64,000 nucleotides of DNA, taken from Brassica napus. Lineage: Eukaryota > Streptophyta > Magnoliopsida > Brassicales > Brassicaceae. The position numbers were made by a program, and so were the translations under genes. The notes under the pieces were generated by a model. That model was not told the DNA's origin and made no database searches. It worked only from the letters and a program-made list of their open reading frames with translations. Shown here piece after piece: positions 25,367-35,914 of the stretch (the stretch's first letter is position 1; every line of letters starts with the position of its first letter). The DNA lies in contig NW_026016779.1 of the NCBI RefSeq assembly GCF_020379485.1, forward strand, positions 1 to 64,000, given 5' to 3'.

Positions 25367-27870
25367 ATGGATTCAAACGAGTTAAGCATGGTGGAGGAGA
25401 CAAGATCAAGAAGTGAAGAGAAGAAAGAGAGAGAAAACGAGTGTGCTTGGTCAAGCTGGATAAAGACAGCTTTTGAAAGCTGTGGGATTTGGAGTAATCA
25501 TGAAAAGGAAGAACCTTTAAAGGTGAGAGCTGCTGAGAAAGATCAGACAGCAAGTTTGGAGGAGATTCAAGTAAAGGTGGAACCTTTAAGGGAGGTAGCT
25601 GCTGAAGAAGGTCAGACAGCAAGGTTGGAGGAGATTCAAGTAAAGGTGGAGCCTTTAAAGGAGGTAGCTGCTGAAGAAGGTCAGACAGCAAGGTTGGAGG
25701 TTCATGAAGCCAAGGGCGTGATCTATAGTCTAAGACAAGGGAAGAACGAGTTGTATCAGCTTGTGAGGAGGCTGAGAGAAGTAGAATCAGAGTTGAGTAT
25801 GGTAAAAACTCATACAGCAAGTCCGAGTTGGTGTCAAGGAAGGAGGAAGCAAGATGTGATCTTTGGCTTTCTTATGGGAGAGATATGTAAGCTGGTTGAA
25901 CACATGTGTGATGTGTGGGAGATAAACAAGAAGCCAGATAGATGGAAGAGAGGTACAAGCTGCAAGAAGGGAAAGTTGAGAAAACTTTCTAAGATGTGGG
26001 TCATGATGAGCAGATTATGGAGAAAGAATATCAAGGAGAGTATGCAAGTAGGAGAATGCTTGTACTCAGCTTACATTGGAGAATCTGTAGAGAGCAGTGG
26101 GGTTATGAGGAAGCTAGAGTCCAAAGGAGCGGATGAGCCTGTCACAAAGGAGGAATGGGATGAGTTTGTCAAGTATGTGTATGCTTTGGCTACGACCCGG
26201 AGACAAGGTGCTCCTGCCAAAGCATCCACATCCAACAAACCCATCATTGTTGATTCTGGAGCAAGTCATCACATGATTAGTGACAGAAGCTTAATGAGTG
26301 ATGTAAAGAAAGCTACTGGGGGTGTGATGATAGCTAATGGTGATAGGATTCCAATAGAAGGAGTTGGAAAGCTCAAGCTATTTGATAAAGACTCAGATGC
26401 CTTCTACATGCCACAGTTTGCTTCAAATCTACTATCTGTGAGGAAAGCCACGATTGATCTTGGCTGTCAAGTAGTATTCAGGCCAGATGATGTTGAATTC
26501 CAAGATTTGAAGACTGGAAAGGTCATTGGGAGAGGAGACAGCAAGAATAATCTATACCAGCTCCAATTGGCTAAGATCTCTAAACCCTTTGATTCTATGT
26601 GTTTGAGTAGTACTTATGAGAAGATTGATAGTATTACTTGGCATGCTAGATTGGGACATCCTCATGCTCGTGCTATTGAATTGATAATTCCTAATATGTC
26701 ATTTAATCACTTGGAGTGTGAAGCATGCATATTAGGAAAGCATTGTAGGACTGTTTTTCCAACATCAGAAACTACTTATGAGCATTGCTTTGATCTAGTT
26801 CATTCAGATGTGTGGACTGCACCTTGTTTGTCTAGAGATAGCCAGAAGTACTTTGTGACATTCATTGATGAGAAGTCTAAGTATACTTGGCTTACATTGC
26901 TTCCATTTAAAGATAGGGTGCTAGAAGCATTTATGAACTTCCAAGCATATGTATCTAATCAATACAATGCTACTGTGAAGGTACTGAGATCAGATAATGG
27001 AGGTGAATACATCAGCAATGCCTTCAAGAGTCATCTAGCCAAGCATGGGATCGTGCATCAGACTAGCTGCCCTTATACACCACAGCAGAATGGTGTAGCT
27101 GAGAGGAAGAACAGGCACTTGATGGAGGTTGCTAGATCGATGATGTTTCATGCAAATGTCCCAAAACGTTTTTGGAGTGATGCTGTGCAGACTGCTTGCT
27201 ATCTCATCAACCGGGTTCCAACCAAGATATTGAAGAATCTGTCTCCATTTGAAGTGTTAAACAAGAGCAAACCTGTCATTGATCACCTACGTGTCTTTGG
27301 GTGTGTGTGCTATGTCATGGTTCCAGGAGAGCAGAGAAACAAGCTGGAGGCAAAGAGTACTAAGGCTATGTTCATTGGTTATTCTATCACTCAGAAGGGG
27401 TACAAGTGCTATGATCCTGAAGCAAGGAGGGTGATGGTATCTAGAGAAGTGAAGTTTGTTGAAACAAAAGGTTATTATGAAGAAAAGGAGTGGGAAAATC
27501 TGAAGGATTTGTCTCAAGCTCCATCTGATAAGGCAACAATACTGAGAGTGTTGTTGGAGAAGCTCGGGATAGGGTTATCCCAGGATCAGGAACCCGGAAG
27601 GAGAGAGCCTTCCAATCAGACTGGTGGAGCTGGAAGAACAACTCCTCTTGATCATGAGAGGGGGAATGGAACTGAATCTGGTGAGCAAGAGCAAAACCAA
27701 GAGGATTCAGGTATTCATGATCAAGATACATCACAAGAAGTTGAGAACAATGTTCAGTCTAGTGGAGAAGTGGATGAGGTTCAGTCTAGTGGAGAAGTGG
27801 ATGAGGTTCAGTCTAGTAGAGAAGAACAAGTCGGACCAGCCGGTTCAGAAGAAGAGCAAGTGGAGCCAGC
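25367..27870 (+). pseudogene. Element A polyprotein, first part: gag, protease, integrase
   Basis: The frame opens with MDSNELSMVEE. Residues 1-270 are a highly charged gag-like region with a duplicated segment (EEIQVKVEPL twice). They keep weak copia gag features (WIKTAFESCGIW; a WSEL-like helix) but have no CCHC zinc knuckle. Protease: DSGASHHMISD from residue 296. Integrase: the HHCC zinc domain starts at WHARLGHPH and ends CEACILGKHC. The catalytic core shows HSDVW, RSDNGGEY and GVAERKN, a D-D-35-E arrangement. The GKGY-type tail QKGYKCY follows. The frame is then cut by element B after the linker rich in Q, E and S. The last few codons before the stop at 27886 belong to the LTR of B. The start is the first ATG after the leader and matches the start of E. 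Confidence 0.9.
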
Positions 27871-27956
27871 TGTTGAGTTGAGTTAAGCATATAAGTGAGA
27901 AGAGAAGAGGAGTTGAGGAGATGAAGAGATGAGGCAGAGTGGAGTTTAGAGAGAGT

Positions 27957-28006
27957 ATGGTACGGACGTCCGTACAAGGCCGTACAAGCCGTACAGTCCG
28001 TACCAT
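27957..28006. promoter_or_regulatory. GTAC-rich palindromic cluster in B LTR
   Basis: ATGGTACGGAC opens and GTCCGTACCAT closes the block, forming an outer inverted repeat around an inner perfect 16-bp palindrome. GTAC is the core bound by plant SBP/SPL-domain proteins and the core of copper-response elements; binding here is inference. Repeated at 37348-37397 in the 3' LTR. Confidence 0.5.
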
Positions 28007-28245
28007 CCAAGCCTCGACCAAAACTTACCATGCATTGCCCAAGTGAAATGGTAAATGCGGAAGAGTTACTCAAGAGGAGAAGGATCAGAACGTTGAGAGG
28101 ATAAGGGAAGAGCATGCCAGGCTGTGACAGGCTGTAAGGAGAGGAAGCATGCGAGTCCTCTTATCCGTCCATCTCTAAAGCACCCTTTGACTTCACATGC
28201 TTCAATAGTGCCCATTTCGAGTTTTGGAAACCCTTGTAGCTCTCT

Positions 28246-28252
28246 TATAAAT
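28246..28252 (+). promoter_or_regulatory. Element B TATA box
   Basis: TATAAAT about 135 bp before the primer-binding site. Confidence 0.55.
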
Positions 28253-28385
28253 ATGTAACCTCACTCATTAATAAAGTAATGGAGTTTTGAGTCTCTCTCT
28301 CTTAAGTCTCTCTCTTGTTCTTAATCTCCAATCTCTTTAATTCTCAGATTAGACTTAATCACTTCTTAAATCACCAAATCTAAGA

Positions 28386-28403
28386 TGGTATCAGAGCCAG
28401 GTT
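28386..28403 (+). other. Element B primer-binding site
   Basis: TGGTATCAGAGCCAGGTT directly follows the LTR end; tRNA-Met type. Confidence 0.93.
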
Positions 28404-28575
28404 CGTTCAAAAGGAGAGAGTGATTTCGTTTTTCTAAATGTTCTTGAGTGTTCTTGAGAGTTCTTGAGAGTTGTCGAGAGCTAGATCCTTTAAAAGTCAA
28501 GTTTGTGTCTGTTGGTGTTTCTTTTGGAGAGTCAGCTTCAAGGGAGTCCGTTTAGGTGTTTGACAAGGTCAGAAG
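28404..28575 (+). other. Element B leader with TTCTTGAG repeats
   Basis: Three GTTCTTGAG-type repeats (28440-28470) follow the primer-binding site, as in A and E. The rest is unremarkable untranslated leader up to the ATG. Confidence 0.6.
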
Positions 28576-31500
28576 ATGGGTCTAGCTTGTGGTTCAGCAA
28601 GGCGTGAAGAGAAGGAAGATAGAAGAAATGAGTGGGGGTGGTTCTCACAAATGAGAGCGACTCTGAAGAGGTGTGGAGTTTGGAGAAACCATGAGAAGGA
28701 AGAGTCTTTGAAGGGTAGAGCTGCTGAGAAAGATCAGACAGCAAGAGAAACAAGTGGAAGTTGCTTTAGTCTTGAAGAAAGTACACTGCTTGAGAAGATT
28801 GAAGATGTTTATGAGAACAAGATCAGTCTTAGGAGAGTGTATGAAGTCAAGAAGGTGATCAGTGGAGGTAAACCAGGAAGAGAAGAGTTCAATAACCATG
28901 TGAGGAAGCTACAACATTTGTGGGTTGAACTACAAGGGTTGAGATCCCATGTGGATGGGTATACTACACAAGAGCAAGAGACGGTCTTGAAGCTCTTGGC
29001 GAGCATGGAGTCATCATATGGGTGGCTGGTAGAGATGGTTCTAAGAGGGGAACAGCTTCCGGAAATGGAAGAGATTTGTGGGCTTATAAGAAGGGCGTAT
29101 GAGATAATGAGAGATGATGAGAGGCTAACCATGAGTAGGAGTGAGAGCTCATGGAAGCCAACTGGGAGTAGGAGTGAGAGCTTCCAGAAGCTAACCATGA
29201 GTAGGAGTGAGGGCTCATGGAGGCTAACCGGGAGTAGGAGTGAGGGCTTCCGGAAGAAGAGAAGGTGCAGAATGCTATCCAAAGCTCCTATCAACATAGG
29301 AAAGGGTAGAAAGAGAGTTGTGGGAGAGTGTTCTTACTCAGCCTACATGGGGGAATCAGTAGAAGACAGTGGGGTGTTAAGAGAGCAGGAGAAAGGGAGT
29401 GGAGCTGATGATCGCATCACCAGGAAGGAATGGAGAGTGTTCATGGAACATGTACAAGCCTTAACAGCAAGCAAGAAGCATACTATACAATCCGGAGCTT
29501 CTAAACCCATGGTGATTGATTCTGGAGCAAGTCATCATATGATCAGTGATAGGAGGCTTATAAGTGAGATCAAGGCTGCAACAGGGAGTGTTAAGATAGC
29601 TAATGGCGCTATGATCCCAATAGAAGGAGTGGGAAAGCTCAAACTGTTTGAGAAGGACACGGCTGCTTTCTATATGCCTCAGTTCACTTCAAATCTATTA
29701 TCTGTGAAGAAAGCTACCATTGATCTTGATTGTCAAGTAGTATTCAGACCTGATGAAGTTGAGTTCCAAGATTTGAAGACTGGGAGAGTCATTGGCAGAG
29801 GAGACAGCAAAAATCAGCTATACCACCTCGACTTGGCTAAGACCTCTAATCCCTTTGATTCTAGTTGCTTGAGTAGTACTGCTGAGAAGATTGATAGTAT
29901 TACTTGGCATGCTAGATTAGGACATCCTCATGCTCGTGCCATTGAGTTGATAATCCCTAATATGTCATTCAATCACTTGGATTGTGAAGCATGCATATTA
30001 GGAAAGCATTGTAGGACTGTTTTCCCAACATCTAAGACTACTTATGAGCATTGCTTTGATCTAGTTCACTCGGATGTGTGGACCGCTCCATGCATGTCTA
30101 GAGACAGCCATAAATACTTTGTGACATTCATTGATGAGAAGTCTAAGTATACATGGCTCACATTGCTTCCATCTAAAGATAAGGTGCTAGAAGCGTTTAT
30201 GAACTTCCAAGCATATGTATCTAATCAATACAATGCTACTGTGAAGGTACTGAGATCAGACAACGGAGGTGAATACATCAGCAATGCCCTTAAGAGTCAT
30301 CTAGCCAAGCATGGGATTGTGCATCAGACCAGTTGTCCCTACACACCACAGCAGAATGGTGTAGCTGAGAGGAAGAATAGGCACTTGATGGAGGTTGCTA
30401 GGTCGATGATGTTTCATGCAAATGTCCCAAAAAGATTTTGGGGAGATGCTGTTCAAACTGCTTGCTACCTCATCAACCGGGTCCCAACCAAGATACTGAA
30501 GAATCTGTCTCCATTTGAGGTGCTGAATAAGAGCAAGCCTTTTATTGATCACCTACGAGTATTTGGGTGTGTATGCTATGTCATGACTCCAGGAGAACAG
30601 AGAAACAAGCTGGAGGCAAAGAGTACTAAGGCAATGTTTATTGGATACTCTATCACTCAGAAGGGATACAAGTGCTATGATCCTGAAGCAAGGAGAGTGA
30701 TGGTATCTAGAGAAGTGAAGTTTATTGAATCCAAAGGGTATTATGAAGAAAAGGAGTGGGAAAATCTGAAGGATTTGTCTCAAGCTCCATCTGATAGAGC
30801 AACAACACTGAGGGTGCTGTTGGAGAAGCTAGGGATAGGGTTATCCCAGGATCAGGAATCTGGAAGAAGAGAGTCTTCCAATCCTACTAGTGAAGCTGAA
30901 AGAACAACTCCTCTTGATCATGAGAGGGGGAATGGAACTGAATCTCATGAGCAAGTGCACAATCAAGAAGATTCAGGCCAGCATAATCAAGAGATGACAC
31001 AGGAAGTAGAGAGTGGTGCTCAGTCTAGTGGAGATGGGCAAAGAGAGTCTACTGGCTCAGATGAGAGTGGTACTCAGTCTAGTGGAGATTGGGAAGTAGA
31101 TCCTGATGGGTCAAATGAGAGTGGTGCTCAATCAAGTGAAGATAGGCAAGAAACACAAGACGAACAAGTTGAGGAGCTAAGGAGGAGCACAAGGGTGAAG
31201 AGAGATGCTTCCAACTGGGTAAACACGAGAGTGTACTACAATGCCCAGGCTGTGGAGCATCCTTCTCAAGCTATGTGTTCCTTTGCAGAGTTTCCGGACG
31301 AGCATATAGCCTTCACAGTAAGCTTGGATGAGAGCTATATTCCAAGGACATATGAAGAAGCTATGGCTTTAAAAGAGTGGAGAGATTCAGTCGCTGATGA
31401 GTCCGGAGCCATGATTAAGAATGAAACATGGTATGAGAGTGAGCTGCCTAAAGGGAAGAAGGCAGTGACTAGTAAATGGGTGTTCACAATCAAGTTTCAT

Positions 31501-32712
31501 CCTGATGGAAGAATAGAGAGGCGCAAGTCTAGGTTGGTGGCAAGAGGGTTTACTCAGACATATGGTGAGGACTATGTTGAGACCTTTGCTCCTGTGGCTA
31601 AACTTCATACTATCAGGATTGTGTTATCTTTAGCTGTGAATCTTGAGTGGGATTTGTGGCAAATGGATGTGAAGAATGCATTCCTTCAAGGAGAGTTGGA
31701 AGATGAAGTATACATGCATCCACCACCAGGTCTTGAACATCTAGTAAAGAAGGGTAATGTGTTGAGGTTGAGGAAAGCTATCTATGGTCTCAAGCAGTCT
31801 CCAAGGGCGTGGTACAACAAGTTGAGTACTACACTGAATGGGAGAGGGTTCAGGAAGTCAGAATTGGATCACACTCTCTTTACCCTAACCACCTCATCTG
31901 GTATTGTGGTATTGCTTGTGTATGTGGATGATATCATCATCACAGGCAGTGATAAGGAAGGCATCAAGGCTACAAAGGAGTATCTCAAGGCAGGCTTTGA
32001 GATTAAAGACTTGGGGGAAATGAAGTATTTTCTTGGGATTGAGATATGCAGATCAAAGGAAGGATTGTTTATGTCTCAAAGGAAGTATGTGATTGATCTA
32101 TTGAAGGGAGCAGATGCCTATGGAGGAAAGACAGCCAAGATGCCAATGGAGGATGGGTACAAGGTTCCACGTGAGGGGGAGATTGAGGATAGCAAGCCAT
32201 TCCATGATCCTAAGCTGTATAGGAAGCTAGTGGGGAAGTTGATCTATCTTACCATTACTAGACCTGATGTGTGCTTTGCGGTGAATCAAGTCAGTCAACA
32301 CATGCAAGTTCCTAAGGAGCACCACTGGCGGATGGTGGAAAGGATCTTGATGTATCTGAATGGAACTACTGGTCTTGGAGTATGGATGGGATGTAACAAG
32401 AGTACTGAGGTTGTAGGATATTGTGATGCGGATTGGGCTGGTGATAGAGCAGACAGGAGATCAACCACAGGCTATTGCACATTCATTGGAGGCAACTTGG
32501 TAACTTGGAAAAGCAAGAAGCAGAAGGTAGTGTCATGTTCAAGTGCAGAAGCCGAGTATAGAGCCATGCTGAAGCTCACCAACGAGTTGGTATGGATCAA
32601 AGGCATCTTGAAGCACTTGGAGATTGATCAAGCAACTCCAATGACAATGCATTGTGACAATCAAGCTGCCATCCACATTGCATCCAACTCGGTGTTTCAC
32701 GAGAGGACCAAG
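28576..32712 (+). pseudogene. Element B polyprotein, first part: gag to RNase H
   Basis: This is 1,379 codons, ending at the insertion of C. Gag-like residues 1-290 include WFSQMRATLKRCGVW, VYEVKKVISG and a repeated arginine-serine segment (SRSESSWKPTGSRSESFQ and variants, four units), in place of a CCHC knuckle. Protease: DSGASHHMISD from residue 315. Integrase: WHARLGHPH from 444, HSD at 498-500, RSDN with D562, and the E of GVAERKN about 36 residues on. RT: YVDD from residue 1116. RNase H: DADWAG from 1284, ending in HERTK. No stop or frameshift in this span. The two codons after it come from the LTR of C. The downstream remainder is at 36937-37121. Confidence 0.92.
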
Positions 32713-33734
32713 TGTTGACTTGAAGAAAGAAATGGAGCCATAGGAGAAGTATGGAGGAGTTTGGGTCTGGTGCAAAGATAGGGACAAGATCTTAAGAGAT
32801 TGTCTATCAAGGCTTCATGAGAGTTTAGAGAAGTCTAGAAGTATCATGAAGGCTGTGCAAAGATAGGGTTTAAGTCCAGGAGGGACTTAGACACCATTTG
32901 GAGATAGTTGGGTGATGGTGCAAAGATAGGGCGTCCTGAGGTTCAGACGGTACGGATGAACCGTGCAAACTTAGGGCGACCCAGAACCTGATCACACTCA
33001 ACCATTGGAGATGTTTTGGTGAGATGTGCAAACTTAGGGCGAGGTACGGACAGGCGGTCCGTACCTTCGTCCGTACTTGTTCCGGATCAAGCTGAAATGA
33101 AGCTGTGCAAACTTAGGGCGCAAGAGAAGACAAACCTGAGTTATCTTGTGACTATTTGTGGATAAGGGACAGCTAGGGCGTGGTCAATGACAGGCTGTCT
33201 TTGAGCTGTAAAGGAAAAGCAGCCTTGACCATGTATCTAGCCATCTTTGTGAAAAAGGTTCATGGGAGCTTTAAGGGAACCAATCAGGAGCCAGCCCTTG
33301 CCTTGACCAGTTTGAATCAACCAATCACCAGCCAGCATTCTCTACTCCAATCAGATCAATTCACTCAGATTGCAAACAAGAAAACTCCATCCTAGCCATC
33401 CATTCATCTCAAGTCATTTCTATCCATTAGATTAAGGGTTTATGATTTTACAAAGTGTAAAGCCTATATAAAGGCTATCATGGACGTTTTGTAACTCTCT
33501 TAAGAGAGAGAGGGGGATTTCCCCTCCTCCTTCATAATACAAAGTGTGTTCTTGGATAAGAATCCCTCAAACTACCCCTTTCTTATACTTAAATCTCTTA
33601 ATCTGTCTAAATCTCTTGTTTCTGTCCAAGTTCATACTGTTCTTCATCAGACCTTTCTCTCTTCAGTTCAAGCTCTCATTTCGCCCTTAGTGGCTTGTTC
33701 TCACACACACAGCCTGAGCTCTGAAAACCTAACA
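32713..33734 (+). repeat. Element C 5' LTR
   Basis: 1,022 bp. It holds six copies of GTGCAAAGATAGGG or GTGCAAACTTAGGGCG at about 32769, 32854, 32919, 32963, 33026 and 33104. GTAC clusters lie at 32950 and 33043-33077. A TATA box TATATAAAG lies at 33465-33473. Confidence 0.92.
33465..33473 (+). promoter_or_regulatory. Element C TATA box
   Basis: TATATAAAG within the short inverted repeat AGCC...GGCT, followed about 20 bp downstream by ATCATGG. Typical LTR promoter placement. Confidence 0.55.
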
Positions 33735-33752
33735 TGGTATCAGAGCCAGGTT
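33735..33752 (+). other. Element C primer-binding site
   Basis: TGGTATCAGAGCCAGGTT directly after the LTR end. Confidence 0.93.
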
Positions 33753-35777
33753 CATCAGAACTTGGTTCCAGCTTCCGCATATACATCACAAGTCTAGCCT
33801 CATCACAGATCCAAACCATTGAAGATGTCCAGCCTGTTCTCTCTCTTCAAGAAGAAGGTGTTTGAAGCTATGGTGGTGTCTCCTGGTCGTTCCTCCTCTC
33901 TCCAGTCCATTAAAGGCGTGTCTCAACTCTGTCCCAAGCTGAAACCCTTCAAGAAGAAAGTTCTCATCTTGTTCCTCAAGTTGGAGACTTGGAGCTGTGA
34001 AGAAAGGTGGAACCTTTTGTGTTGTGGTTTCAAGAAGGAGGTTATGAACACAAAGAGAAGGTGTTGGGTGATGATCCAGCTCTCTTATCCACCAGATTCG
34101 TGGCCTATTACCAAGGTGGCTCAAGGAACCAGCTCAGGTTCCTTGGTTGTAAGCTAATCCTAAACCTTCTTGATATGAGCTTGTGATTGAAACAGGTTGT
34201 TGTGTTGTGATGTGATTAAATGAACCTGAGGATATGTTTAAGATTGCTAAATGAAATGAAATGATTTAGAATCTGTCCCAGGATGCTATTGAGTGTTGTT
34301 TGATGTTGAGAAATGAAATGCTTAGCCTGATTTGGTTATGATTGTTCTAGGATGTTAGAAACTGTCTAAATCCTATTAGCTTTCATTAAACTGAAATCAC
34401 TTAAAGTTTTGCATTGTCTGATGTTGATTGATGATTAATATTGCTTTGCCTCAGTTATAAGTGAAGTGTGTTAGGATAATAGAAAGCATTGGCTGATCCT
34501 GCTGCATACATGAGCTAGAAACTGATTAAGGTCACAGCATATTGTCATCTTGTTGCTGCCTTAACATTGAGCACATAGATGGATGTCTATGATTGCGGAT
34601 TAAGGCAGGGTTGATTGCCTAAGTAGCTTGTCTTGAATCTGATTTGATCTTGCTTGTACCTAGAGAGATTGCTTGCAAAGATGTGAACTTGATAATTCTT
34701 GTTTCAATCTGTTGCATAGATTGTGACATTGGAGATCAAACTTGATGATTAGTCAAGGATTGATCCCAATGCTTATGTCTTATCTTTGCTGGAGTTTGAG
34801 TGGTGTTTTAGGTTCACAAGATGTGCTCTCTGTCCATCACCAATCCGAGCAGAGAGGAAGAAGACTTTACCCATTGGGAATGGTCGCTGTGGTGTATGTG
34901 TGGATACACAAGGCGAGTGGTCATCACCTAAGTCTGGAGGAGACCGGTGACCAGAAGGCATTGGAGATAAAGGGAAGGGTTGATCAGTGGTTGAAGCGCA
35001 CTCTATGAGATGTTGCGCTCCTGATCTTAAGGCTCATTGAGGCTCACTTCAAGCTTGGACCCATACTCAATCCAAGCTTGAGGAGGGGAGCAAAGTGAGC
35101 CACCTGATGATCCTGTTGCTCAATGACCTGTGTTACTCAAGGTCATTGCAAGCTGATCATGGAGTGATTCAGCCGAAGTAGAGGGAAGAAGAAGGTCACT
35201 CAACAAGGCGTGTGAGGTGCTTGGAGAGTGGGCTGATGTATCTCCTCAGTGCAATGATGATGTAGTGGAGGTTCAAGCATCAAGTCCGAAGGAGATGGAG
35301 GTGCTTTCCACAAGGCGTATCATGGAGCTATCATGCGCTCACCATCAAGCTTGGACCTTCCCTATACTTGGTCTCAAGCTTGAGGGGGAGTGTGGATGAG
35401 CTTGCATGATCAGAGAAGGAGCTGTTAAGCTCAGCAAGTGAGGGACTCAAGTGCCATGTGAAGAGCAGCCAGTCCTCACCATTTATACAAGGGAGTAAAC
35501 CTGATCTCTATCTCTTTATATACATTCATGATAGGTTTATCTCTTGAGAACTGATACACTTGTTGAATGATGTATCAGGTACCTTACTTGGATTCTCAAT
35601 GAAGAGGGCGTGATCTTACCTGATGGAGATGGCGAGAAGCCATGAGAGAAGGGAAGACACAAACGGAGTTTAAGAAGAAGTCCAAGAAGAGTGGTGGAGT
35701 GAAGAGGCCGTGATCCAGAGCCTATGTGCCTAAACCTCAGTGATACTAAGGCACATAGGCTCACTGGCCAATCCCTA
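33753..35777 (+). other. Element C non-coding interior
   Basis: No recognisable gag or pol. A 112-codon frame at 33819-34157 (lysine- and serine-rich, no family recognised) is the longest, but nothing supports it as a gene. The block 34860-35400 matches the interior of F. It carries internal polypurine-like copies: CTTGAGGAGGGGAG near 35078 and CAAGCTTGAGGGGGAGTGT at 35381-35399. These resemble the real tract at 35901-35914. An earlier recombination or internal priming site is possible. Confidence 0.65.
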
Positions 35778-35914
35778 GGCCTTGGAGGCTCTACTCTTTT
35801 TCCCTCATCAAGGTTTTGTCCCAAAGGGTTTTCCTTGGTGAGGTTTTTAATGAGGGAGTTCTTCAAGGTTCCAAGCTTGACTTAGGATCACCTAGAGTCA
35901 AGCTTGAGGGGGAG
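35778..35914 (+). promoter_or_regulatory. Element C 3' hairpins and polypurine tract
   Basis: The inner stem CCTCATCAAGG / CCTTGGTGAGG encloses TTTTGTCCCAAAGGGTTTT. An outer stem CCTTGGAGG / TTCTTCAAGG encloses that. Then comes hairpin CAAGCTTGAC / GTCAAGCTTG, and GAGGGGGAG abuts the 3' LTR. Confidence 0.8.

Larger units (their letters stand above)
27871..28385 (+). repeat. Element B 5' LTR
   Basis: 515 bp. It contains five GTAC cores in 50 bp (27957-28006), including a perfect palindrome GTACGGACGTCCGTAC. A TATA box TATAAAT is at 28246-28252. Confidence 0.92.

Noticed and set aside
27287..31608. Antisense open frames within the copia polyproteins
   Set aside because: Shadows of conserved gag-pol codons; they recur wherever the sense domain recurs.
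33819..34157. 112-codon frame in element C, and an overlapping 112-codon frame on the other strand
   Set aside because: No recognised family, low-complexity composition, and not matched by a comparable frame in F. Likely chance.
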